A stretch of 30,509 nucleotides of DNA from a virus, in the IMG/VR virus record IMGVR_UViG_3300042332_000451, positions 1 to 30,509 of that record. One strand, 5' to 3'. Under the pieces are notes generated by a model, which saw nothing but the letters and a program-made list of their open reading frames with translations, made no database searches and was not told the origin of the DNA. Made by a program: the position numbers and the translations under genes. Below, one piece after another: positions 6,284 through 12,414 of the stretch (its first letter is position 1; each line of letters begins with the position of its first letter).

Positions 6284-6377
6284 GTTATAGTAAGAGATAT
6301 TAACACAACTCCTGCATGTGGGAAGCACTCGTTTGTTAATCTGACACACCACCATCACTTTTATCTCTTACTATAAC
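6284..6377 (-). repeat. 16-bp perfect inverted repeat in leader of nucleotidyltransferase-like gene
   Basis: GTTATAGTAAGAGATA (6284-6299) is the exact reverse complement of TATCTCTTACTATAAC (6362-6377), spacer 62 bp. Inside, TTAACA (6300-6305) pairs with TGTTAA (6334-6339) and TGC/GCA closes a smaller loop. In the minus-strand transcript the 3' arm ends directly before TAAGGAG, the ribosome-binding site of the 270-aa gene. It could be a folded regulatory leader or the operator of a dimeric protein. Confidence 0.85.
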
Positions 6378-6578
6378 CTCTGGTCCCTAAACCAGTATTA
6401 TAGTGTCTTTTCCTATTGGACGACAATCCGCAGGTACAGAAATCCAAATGCGAAGTCTACCATTACTCGCATCTTTTTCCAATTGCATTGCTGCAGGTTG
6501 ATAGGGCTTGCACCTACCTCGGGTTGTGCTCACTTCTAGGGAATGTGAAGCTTGCAGGGAACCGGGACTAAATTTTAT
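6378..6578. other. Gene-free stretch with imperfect hairpins
   Basis: No open frame with a ribosome-binding site is seen. Besides the promoter, it contains ATGCGA (6448-6453) paired with TCGCAT (6467-6472), and a bulged hairpin GCTCACTTC against GAATGTGAAGC (6528-6551). A T-arm-like motif on the minus strand, GTAGG-TGCAAGC-CCTAT, falls at about 6501-6517. No matching acceptor stem was found, so no tRNA is called here; decayed tRNA sequence is possible. Confidence 0.5.
6397..6426 (-). promoter_or_regulatory. Candidate sigma70 promoter for the nucleotidyltransferase-like gene
   Basis: TTGTCG (6421-6426), 18-nt spacer, TATAAT (6397-6402) on the minus strand. A short hairpin CTGGT/ACCAG (6380-6395) follows at about +1, comparable with the hairpin after the ssb promoter. 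Confidence 0.65.
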
Positions 6579-6668
6579 TGGTGGACAAAAGGAGAATCAA
6601 ACTCCTGTCTTCCTCCTATGCTATTAGGAAGTTTCGCATCAGCATCAGATGATCATTTCAATTTGTCC
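6579..6668 (-). tRNA. Aberrant class II-length tRNA-like gene, isotype undetermined
   Basis: 90 nt with encoded CCA (6579-6581), discriminator A, and a perfect 7-bp acceptor stem GGACAAA/TTTGTCC. The T arm AGGAG-TTTGATT-CTCCT is intact as a stem but C56 of the loop is replaced by T. A long variable arm is present (CTTCC...GGAAG with inner CCTA/TAGG). The D region has no G18G19 and no clear 4-bp D stem, and no standard anticodon loop with U33 can be placed: the best hairpin is CATC-TGATGCT-GATG. Loss of both C56 and G19, which normally pair, is consistent. It may be a decayed Ser/Leu-type tRNA or a non-decoding tRNA mimic. Confidence 0.55.
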
Positions 6669-6674
6669 GTTTAC

Positions 6675-6787
6675 GGTGAAGCTGGAAGGACTTGAACCTT
6701 CGACCCGCCTAGTGCATATTTATCTAGAAAACGTAAACACTATCGACAGTAACCTGCCTATGACTCTACCAACTGAGTTACAGCTTC
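6675..6787 (-). tRNA. tRNA-like gene with about 38-nt excess in the central region, isotype undetermined
   Basis: The ends are canonical: acceptor GAAGCTG/CAGCTTC (7 bp), D arm ACTC-AGTTGGTA-GAGT with the GG pair, T arm GAAGG-TTCAAGT-CCTTC, discriminator A, then CCG instead of CCA. Between D stem and T stem are 61 nt instead of about 23. This part can form TAGTG/CACTA enclosing TTTA/TAAA. No ordinary 5-bp anticodon stem with U33 fits at the normal place; a weak arm with loop CTGTCGA (anticodon GTC) is one possibility. An insertion or intron-like element in a tRNA, or a pseudogene, are the options. Confidence 0.6.
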
Positions 6788-6792
6788 ATGAC

Positions 6793-6869
6793 TGGTGCGA
6801 GTGGAGGGATTCGAACCCCCGACCAATGGTGTAGAAGACCAGTGCTCTATCCAACTGAGCTACACTCGC
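6793..6869 (-). tRNA. tRNA-Arg (anticodon UCU)
   Basis: 77 nt with encoded CCA (6793-6795). Acceptor GCGAGTG/CACTCGC 7 bp; D arm GCTC-AGTTGGATA-GAGC; anticodon arm CTGGT-CTTCTAC-ACCAT with anticodon TCT at 6833-6835; T arm GGGGG-TTCGAAT-CCCTC. It reads AGA/AGG codons, which are rare in many proteobacterial hosts but used freely in AT-rich phage genes. It starts 10 nt after the stop of the NAMPT-like gene and is probably processed from the same transcript. Confidence 0.96.
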
Positions 6870-6879
6870 TTAACCTTAA

Positions 6880-8604
6880 TTATACCACAGTTTCAAGCTG
6901 CTGGTCAACTAATTTTCGAATTTCTTCAAGAGTTGTTTCTTTCACAAGAACGCCATCCTTGAATACTGTTTGCAAGCAACCTTGAGCTTCTTGCTCTTTT
7001 GTTTGCTGATCATAAAGGACGAAATTATCACCTTCACGTTCAACTCGCAATAGACCTTTGGCTGACTTTTTAGTTCCACCGTCTGTTACAGGGTCTTTAA
7101 ACAATTCAGTAGCTTGACCATTGATTTCAGCATAAGTAGCTTTCATAGCGAAACCATAGCTGTCACGGGTCACATACTGATATGTGTAAGAACCTACACC
7201 AAACACAACGTTACTGGATGCGAAACCTTTCTCTTTCAATCGGCGCAAAATATCTTGAGCACGTTCTAGAGTAATGGAATCACCATAAATCAAGCCTACA
7301 CGCTCATTGAGCATCTTGTAACCTTGAGCGTTGATTGTACCACCAAAAATATCCCACAAGCACTCTACGGCTCCTTTTTGTGCAGGTGTTAATTCAACTT
7401 CTTCAATCATTGGTGTATTCCAACCATCAATATAGTAATAAGTTTTATCGTGACGATTCCACTCTGGAAACACAGTAAAGTTATAGTACTTGTCTTTTAC
7501 TTTAACCACTTGAGTATAAGAAGAAGCTCCGCATTCATAAGCAGTCAAATCTTCATTTTCAGCCATAACACAATCTTGTACAAATAATTCGGCATCTTCC
7601 AGAGATTTGGCAACAATTACTTCAGTACCGCAAAGAATATCTGCAGGATCACCGCTGTCAGGACGGAATACAACTTTAGCTAGACCAATCTCGTTAGGTG
7701 TACGATCTAAAATTTCTTGCTTTAGATTCGCAGAAGTAACAGTCAGAGTGTGCCAGAAATCCCAAGTATCGCTAACAATACTCACTACACCAGAAGGATG
7801 TACTTCAGTGATCAAACGACGGAATGTTTCTTCTTCTGTCTCTTTACCACCAGCACACATTACAGAGTGCTCTGTAGCAGGGACTGAACCACCAACAAAC
7901 GTGTTTAGACCACCGTAGTAAGCTTCCAGATAGTCAATAGCTGGAATAGTGTCAGTACCAAGGAATGAAGCCAAGTGACCACTGGCACTAGATGCATCAG
8001 CAATACCACTTAGACCACGATAACTGAAGTCGTGACCTTGCCATAGAACAAAATCCAAAGGAGCACCAGTATCTTTAGCAAAACGAGTAAGAATTTTGCG
8101 GTATTCAAACGCAGTTGTTGCTGTAGTGATTTGCTTCCACAGTTCATTACTGAAGACTGTTTCCAGATAGTTAGTCAACCAGAAGAAATCAGGTAGTGTA
8201 TTTTTCACAGTAAGAACTGGAACTTTAATATCTACAAGAGAACCCTCTGGTAGAGCTTTGATTTCAATAGGCAAGTAACCTAGATCATGCAAAGCTGCAA
8301 TATGCAAAGCGTCTACTGAGCCTTGGCCTAGTGATGTATTCATGCGGCGATTGTATTTAGCAATGACTTCTTCTTTTGTGCGATTGAAAAAGTTCTCGTT
8401 AAATTGCTCAATCAAGAATGACTTGATGAAACCTTGCAAACCATAGAACAAAACTTTAGTTGGTTTATTGTCACCAGCACTTGGAGCTAGTTTGTTAGAG
8501 CGAGGTGTGAAGTTACTGTAGATAACTTCTGTACCTTTTGGGTACATAGCTTTGTGACCAACTTTATAGAAGTCACAAGCGGTGATTGGATCGATATAAG
8601 TCAT
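6880..8604 (-). CDS. NAMPT-like nicotinamide transferase (phosphoribosyl- or ADP-ribosyl-type)
   Basis: 574 aa, nicotinamide phosphoribosyltransferase fold. Conserved residues aligned to human NAMPT: D11 and Y13 (TACDFYKVGH), R196 (FSYRGLSG), D218 (GTDTIPA), H246 (VPATEHSV), R314 and D316 (FRPDSGDP), R480 (YVTRD), then FKDPVTDGG and SAKGLLRV. NAMPT makes NMN from nicotinamide and PRPP. In phages carrying NAD+ reconstitution pathway 1 a protein of this family (Namat) instead joins nicotinamide to ADP-ribose pyrophosphate, giving NAD+ in one step. Here it directly follows a PRPP-synthetase-like gene, as in that pathway. Compared with human NAMPT (491 aa) it has an extra segment at about residues 328-420. 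The human SGGG phosphate loop is VGSYTYQ here. Substrate is undecided from sequence alone. Confidence 0.9.
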   Translation of the reverse strand: MTYIDPITACDFYKVGHKAMYPKGTEVIYSNFTPRSNKLAPSAGDNKPTKVLFYGLQGFIKSFLIEQFNENFFNRTKEEVIAKYNRRMNTSLGQGSVDALHIAALHDLGYLPIEIKALPEGSLVDIKVPVLTVKNTLPDFFWLTNYLETVFSNELWKQITTATTAFEYRKILTRFAKDTGAPLDFVLWQGHDFSYRGLSGIADASSASGHLASFLGTDTIPAIDYLEAYYGGLNTFVGGSVPATEHSVMCAGGKETEEETFRRLITEVHPSGVVSIVSDTWDFWHTLTVTSANLKQEILDRTPNEIGLAKVVFRPDSGDPADILCGTEVIVAKSLEDAELFVQDCVMAENEDLTAYECGASSYTQVVKVKDKYYNFTVFPEWNRHDKTYYYIDGWNTPMIEEVELTPAQKGAVECLWDIFGGTINAQGYKMLNERVGLIYGDSITLERAQDILRRLKEKGFASSNVVFGVGSYTYQYVTRDSYGFAMKATYAEINGQATELFKDPVTDGGTKKSAKGLLRVEREGDNFVLYDQQTKEQEAQGCLQTVFKDGVLVKETTLEEIRKLVDQQLETVV

Positions 8605-8612
8605 AGTTCTCC

Positions 8613-9416
8613 TTAAATAACAGTTACAGATTCAGCTTCTTCAACCATCTTGTTCATCAGGTTGTGAACATAGATTGTATCATAGTATTTGTACAAATCG
8701 ACAACACCTTTAGAAAAAATTCCATGTGTTACGTACAGATTCAACTTACCAATGTTTGGTTGAGTACGGTCAAGCATTTCGGCCAAAGCAAGGAAAGTTG
8801 CTCCACCATCACAAAGATCGTCAACTACGCACACATCACCTTTGATTTTATCATAAGGAAAGTCCACATAGGTTACTTTTCCATCTTTGCGCTCTTTTAG
8901 GATTGTAAACACTGGAGTTTGAAACGCAGAAACTTGGTAGTGCGTAATTACTTTATCTTTGGCTCCTTTGTCTGGTGCAATCAATGCATCAAAGCGAGGA
9001 AGATATTTAGCGCACTCAGCTTGGGTTTTATTTTCAAAATAAGTTCCAAAGTAATCAAAGACTTTCAGAGATACATCACTGTGAGCATCAAAAGTGACAA
9101 GCTTACCAAACCGAGCAGTAGAAAGAATATTTGCGAATACACGCAATGCAAAACTTTCACCAGTAGAGCATACACGATCTTGCCGACCATAAGGAAGATA
9201 TGGCATGTACACATCAATATTAGTCCAAGAAATCTCTCGGGAGATAGCATCAATTAGATTTAAACACACGAATATGTCATCCGAAGTAGGCATAAGCGCC
9301 CAAATTTGCACTTTACTTTGTGCTTTAATTTCAGGGATTTGTACTCCAACTTCTCCAGCTGGAAATTTCCATTGCTTGAATGCAGTTTCAATTCCGTCAA
9401 CTTTTAGCTTAATCAT
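8613..9416 (-). CDS. PRPP-synthetase-like enzyme (possible ADP-ribose pyrophosphokinase, Adps)
   Basis: 267 aa, shorter than bacterial Prs (about 315). Family signatures: FPAGEVGVQIP (residues 18-28), YLPYGRQDR (R78, Q79, D80; ATP binding), FDAHSD (D110, H112; metal/ATP), and VVDDLCDGGATFLAL (D199, D200, D203), which stands for the ribose-5-phosphate loop. In ordinary Prs this loop reads DDxxDTGGT; here it is DDLCDGGAT. Canonical Prs makes PRPP from ribose-5-phosphate and ATP. The phage branch paired with a NAMPT-like protein includes Adps, which pyrophosphorylates ADP-ribose. The stop is 8 nt from the start of the NAMPT-like gene, with SD AAGGAG between, so the two are co-translated. The start overlaps the 64-aa gene by 8 nt. 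Confidence 0.88.
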   Translation of the reverse strand: MIKLKVDGIETAFKQWKFPAGEVGVQIPEIKAQSKVQIWALMPTSDDIFVCLNLIDAISREISWTNIDVYMPYLPYGRQDRVCSTGESFALRVFANILSTARFGKLVTFDAHSDVSLKVFDYFGTYFENKTQAECAKYLPRFDALIAPDKGAKDKVITHYQVSAFQTPVFTILKERKDGKVTYVDFPYDKIKGDVCVVDDLCDGGATFLALAEMLDRTQPNIGKLNLYVTHGIFSKGVVDLYKYYDTIYVHNLMNKMVEEAESVTVI

Positions 9417-9603
9417 TAGTTGTCCTTTCGTTTTGATTGTCAGATTGTAGCATAGAAAAACCTCTCAAGATGTTTTCTTTGATATTTAACCTAGCTAACT
9501 TGTTCAGATCATTTTGAGGCATAGACATGCTGGAGCGCAACATGCCTTTCTCATCGTACTGTTGAAGAGTTTGGTACTCTTTATTGTATTCGTATCGATT
9601 CAT
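9409..9603 (-). CDS. Hypothetical protein, 64 aa
   Basis: A small polar protein: NRYEYNKEYQTLQQYDEKGM then NDLNKLARLNIKENILRGF and a hydrophilic end QNERTTND. It probably forms a couple of helices. Its 3' end carries the SD (AAAGGAC) of the PRPP-synthetase-like gene, and its own start overlaps the stop of the HNH gene upstream, so it is embedded in the operon. I do not recognise a family. Confidence 0.65.
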   Translation of the reverse strand: MNRYEYNKEYQTLQQYDEKGMLRSSMSMPQNDLNKLARLNIKENILRGFSMLQSDNQNERTTND

Positions 9604-10058
9604 ACTACTCCTTTATGCTGCATAAGATATTGTAAAGCTTTTTTCAAGACCTCAACATCATCTTGTAAGAATCCTAAACCTCTGTTGCATAAGTTACAAA
9701 GAAGTCCTCGATTTTTTCCTGTTACATGATCATGGTCAACTGCAAAAGAAAGTAATCTACCATTATCAACTCCCTCTCCTGCAGGATTGTCTGTACCACA
9801 AATGGCACAACAATAATTTTGATCTTCAAGAATTTTTTCGTACTCTCCTAGTTCAAGGCCATATTTTAGCATGATCCAGCGCCTTTTATAACCTAACCAA
9901 GTGGGATTCTCCTTCTTAGGGATATTTCTATTTCTAGATATTCTTCTCGCTTTGTTATCACAAGTTTTACATCTATAACCAAAACCATCTTTCTCTCTTG
10001 AAGATTTGTAGAAATGTTCGTATTCCTTCTCTTCTTTGCATACTGTACATACTTTCAT
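9600..10058 (-). CDS. HNH endonuclease, recombination endonuclease VII type
   Basis: 152 aa from ATG at 10056-10058 (MKVCTVCKEEKEY), which overlaps the polymerase stop (TAATG). An in-frame ATG at 10067 and a TTG at 10076 are also possible starts. Two zinc motifs at the N-terminus (CTVC, CKTC) look like a DNA-binding ribbon. The catalytic module has CAIC, then VDHDHVTGKNRGLLCNLCN and GLGFLQDD, matching the endonuclease VII signature with its second zinc pair. Stand-alone proteins of this type are common intergenic insertions in phages and behave like homing endonucleases. Its position directly behind the DNA polymerase gene, a favourite homing target, fits that. It is unlike the zinc-less homologue at 1926-2426. 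Confidence 0.85.
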   Translation of the reverse strand: MKVCTVCKEEKEYEHFYKSSREKDGFGYRCKTCDNKARRISRNRNIPKKENPTWLGYKRRWIMLKYGLELGEYEKILEDQNYCCAICGTDNPAGEGVDNGRLLSFAVDHDHVTGKNRGLLCNLCNRGLGFLQDDVEVLKKALQYLMQHKGVV

Positions 10059-12355
10059 TAGTGACATTGCCCCCAACTTAAACCGGGTATATATTCAAAA
10101 CCTAGATTAACTCTGAGTTTTAGTTCCTCACAGGCTTTTTGAATACCTATTTCAATACATTCCACAGGTTGTGTTCTTAATCCAACATATGGCCCTTTTG
10201 AACCATGTCCAATAGCACTACAACCAACATTTGCTTTCACAAAATCCTTAGCTTCTTCCTCTGTGGCAAAGTTCTTAACTTGCATTAAGCTAGGATGGCA
10301 AGCCATTTGCTGTTCATCATGCATGTGAATCAACCACCAGACTTTCACATCCTTTTTAGTGTCTTTAAATGGATCACCAAGTATTCCACGCTCTTCCATT
10401 GCTTGAGCAAGTCTAACTGCAGACCACTTGGCTGAAATAGCACCACCAGACTGGAATAGAACGTTAATAAGGCTGTGTTTACTGCGAGTTGATAGCAACC
10501 TACCATCAAGTCCCGGAATGCTCTTCTTGCCACTTGCTTCCCATGTTGCCTCGACTTTTTCTTTCAGTTCTTTCAGTGCAGGTACAGCGTCCCAATAGTC
10601 ATTGAATAGACGTTGACCTTCATCTTCACTGATCCCAAGCATCTTGGACAGTTTCTTTGGTTGTGCTCCGTAAATAGCTGCATAGCTGAATGACTTTGCA
10701 GAGTTACGATCAATCCCAAGTTTACGTGCATTGATACTGTGAATATCATTAGGCTTTTCAGCAACCAAAGCTTCTGCCAATGCAGCACCATCCGTATATG
10801 GCAAAACATAGTGTCCCATTACTCGTGCCTCTAAAGAAGCGAAGTCGTAACCTAATTGCCACAAGCCTTTACCACAGCCAAAAAGATTACGCATTTGTTC
10901 ACCATATAGCGAAGTAACACGAGGAACGTTACACACAACCTTATGACGATAGCGACCAGTATTAGCACCTAGTGTATCTGCAGGAGTAGGAATACGTCCA
11001 TCTTCTCGCAATGCACTGATAAAGCCTGTCATTGGCTCACCATCTTCATCCAGTACACCACCAGCAATAGAGTTCTTACGGTGACGATACGTATAGTAAT
11101 GCACAACGTCTTTTACGAATTCTGCTTTCTGGCCAAGAGCGATCAGATTGGGACAGATTTCTTTTTCAACACCTACTGTCAATTTTGGTGTAGTTGGCAG
11201 ATAGATCGGCTTTGTACCATTGATTTTCTTCATCAAGAATGCACGTAGATTTTCCATCTTAACGTCCAGTAAATCCAAGCGCAATTCACGGAATACAGAC
11301 GTTTCTGTCTGCTTTACATAACGATCAATAGCTACAATAATTTCTTCATAGTTACGAGCAGTTTTATCTTGCTTCTTGACAATATCACGTTCCTTAACTT
11401 CCGAAGGAACCCAACCCAATGAAATCAGATAGCCTTTAACCACATCAATATCTTCAATATCAGCGTCAGTTTCAAACTTCAAAGGTTCATCAGTAGTAAT
11501 TGGGAATGCCTTACCTTCAAAGGTAATCGTGCTGTGATCTTCTGAAATTATAGCATTGTGCTTTTCACAGAATTTTAGCAAGTGAGCAGACAATTCACCA
11601 TTCTTTTTAAAACGCACCTTAGGCATCTGGTACTTACCAGCTTCGACTTGGGACATGCGTTTTTTAGGTAGCAATGGGTCTACTGTCTTAGCAATATTTT
11701 GCATAAGCTCAGTAAGTTCTGCTAAGTTCTTTTCAGCCAAAGCTAGATTGAAATCGAAACCAAACAATTCTTGACGCAAAGTAAGATCGGTAAGTTTAAT
11801 CTCTACAGAATAAGGTTTGGACCAATTGTGCTTACCTTGCTCTTTGAGTAGTTGCTCAAGAATAGAAGCGTTTACGCTAGTGTCTTGGATACAGTAATCC
11901 AGCATCTCTTGAGAGTAGCGATCCCACTCTTCAAAATGCGTTTTGTTATTGCCAAGACGTTTACCCCATGCATCAAGACTGTGACCACCAAGGCGATCAG
12001 CATTGAGTAGTTTAGACCATAGCAAAGTGTCTGTGATAGTTACAGGATTACCGAACAAAGTACTAGGTTGACCGGGATAGCCAATACGATAGTCTAAAAC
12101 ACCGTACAGCATAAGCACAGGTAAGTCGAAAGCAACAATATTGTGACCGATAAGCTCAGTGCAATCAGCCAAGATGCGGCTGAGATTCTTGGACGTAATC
12201 TCTTCTTTAACCAAAGAAACGACAGCTTTAGTATCGAGATTGCGAATTACTACACACCAGACTTTGTAGTCAGGCTTGAGTTTATAAGGCATAGAAGAGT
12301 AGTCCAGACCGTTCTGCAACAAGTTGGTACTCTCAATGTCGATGATGTAACGCAT
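10058..12355 (-). CDS. DNA polymerase, family A with 3'-5' exonuclease (T7 gp5 type)
   Basis: 765 aa. Proofreading domain: ExoI DIEST (D6, E8), ExoII HNIVAFD (N72, D77), ExoIII YCIQD (Y154, D158). Polymerase domain: motif A GYDFASLEAR (D504), motif B RNSAKSFSYAAIYG (R550, K554, Y558, Y562) and motif C HMHDEQQ (H679, D680, E681). Tyr at position 558 corresponds to Tyr526 of T7 polymerase, the residue linked to poor discrimination against dideoxynucleotides. Length exceeds T7 gp5 (704 aa), with extra sequence between exonuclease and polymerase domains (about 190-430). Start ATG has GGAAGGAAGAT in front. A terminator hairpin lies between it and the primase-helicase gene, so expression relies on read-through or the weak overlapping promoter at 12383-12411. 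Confidence 0.97.
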   Translation of the reverse strand: MRYIIDIESTNLLQNGLDYSSMPYKLKPDYKVWCVVIRNLDTKAVVSLVKEEITSKNLSRILADCTELIGHNIVAFDLPVLMLYGVLDYRIGYPGQPSTLFGNPVTITDTLLWSKLLNADRLGGHSLDAWGKRLGNNKTHFEEWDRYSQEMLDYCIQDTSVNASILEQLLKEQGKHNWSKPYSVEIKLTDLTLRQELFGFDFNLALAEKNLAELTELMQNIAKTVDPLLPKKRMSQVEAGKYQMPKVRFKKNGELSAHLLKFCEKHNAIISEDHSTITFEGKAFPITTDEPLKFETDADIEDIDVVKGYLISLGWVPSEVKERDIVKKQDKTARNYEEIIVAIDRYVKQTETSVFRELRLDLLDVKMENLRAFLMKKINGTKPIYLPTTPKLTVGVEKEICPNLIALGQKAEFVKDVVHYYTYRHRKNSIAGGVLDEDGEPMTGFISALREDGRIPTPADTLGANTGRYRHKVVCNVPRVTSLYGEQMRNLFGCGKGLWQLGYDFASLEARVMGHYVLPYTDGAALAEALVAEKPNDIHSINARKLGIDRNSAKSFSYAAIYGAQPKKLSKMLGISEDEGQRLFNDYWDAVPALKELKEKVEATWEASGKKSIPGLDGRLLSTRSKHSLINVLFQSGGAISAKWSAVRLAQAMEERGILGDPFKDTKKDVKVWWLIHMHDEQQMACHPSLMQVKNFATEEEAKDFVKANVGCSAIGHGSKGPYVGLRTQPVECIEIGIQKACEELKLRVNLGFEYIPGLSWGQCH

Positions 12356-12370
12356 ATCTTCCTTCCAATA

Positions 12371-12404
12371 AAATAAGCCTCAAGTCTATCACAACTTGAG
12401 GCTT
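12371..12404 (-). terminator. Hairpin terminator between primase-helicase and polymerase genes
   Basis: AAGCCTCAAGT (12375-12385) pairs perfectly with ACTTGAGGCTT (12394-12404), an 11-bp stem with 8-nt loop. On the minus strand the tail is ATTTTATTGG. The stem is strong and the tail moderately U-rich. Confidence 0.8.
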
Positions 12405-12411
12405 CCGTCAA
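12383..12411 (-). promoter_or_regulatory. Weak promoter candidate overlapping the terminator
   Basis: TTGACG (12406-12411), 17-nt spacer, TAGACT (12383-12388) on the minus strand. The -10 matches consensus at only 4 of 6 positions. Initiation here would start inside the 5' half of the hairpin and so bypass the terminator and express the polymerase gene. Confidence 0.4.
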
Positions 12412-12414
12412 CTA

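Noticed and set aside
6448-6480. Hairpin ATGCGA...TCGCAT followed by CTTTTTCC as a plus-strand terminator
   Set aside because: No plus-strand gene lies upstream and the loop is 13 nt; more likely part of a minus-strand RNA or a chance repeat.
6378-6578. A further tRNA on the minus strand (T-arm-like GTAGG-TGCAAGC-CCTAT)
   Set aside because: T55 is replaced by G, and no 7-bp acceptor stem partner, D arm or CCA could be found within 100 nt; only noted as possible tRNA remnant.
6649-6985. Plus-strand open frames across the tRNA block
   Set aside because: They run antisense through tRNA-Arg and the tRNA-like genes and into the NAMPT-like gene, without ribosome-binding sites; the protein matches (e.g. 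GGIRTPDQW) are the usual false translations of tRNA sequence.
8664-9450. Plus-strand frames opposite the PRPP-synthetase-like gene
   Set aside because: Antisense shadows; the minus-strand frame carries clear family motifs.
10067-10076. Upstream starts (TTG at 10076, ATG at 10067) for the HNH gene
   Set aside because: The GGGGG purine run is too close to them; the ATG at 10056-10058 on the polymerase stop gives a usual coupled start, although the spacing (11 nt) is slightly long.
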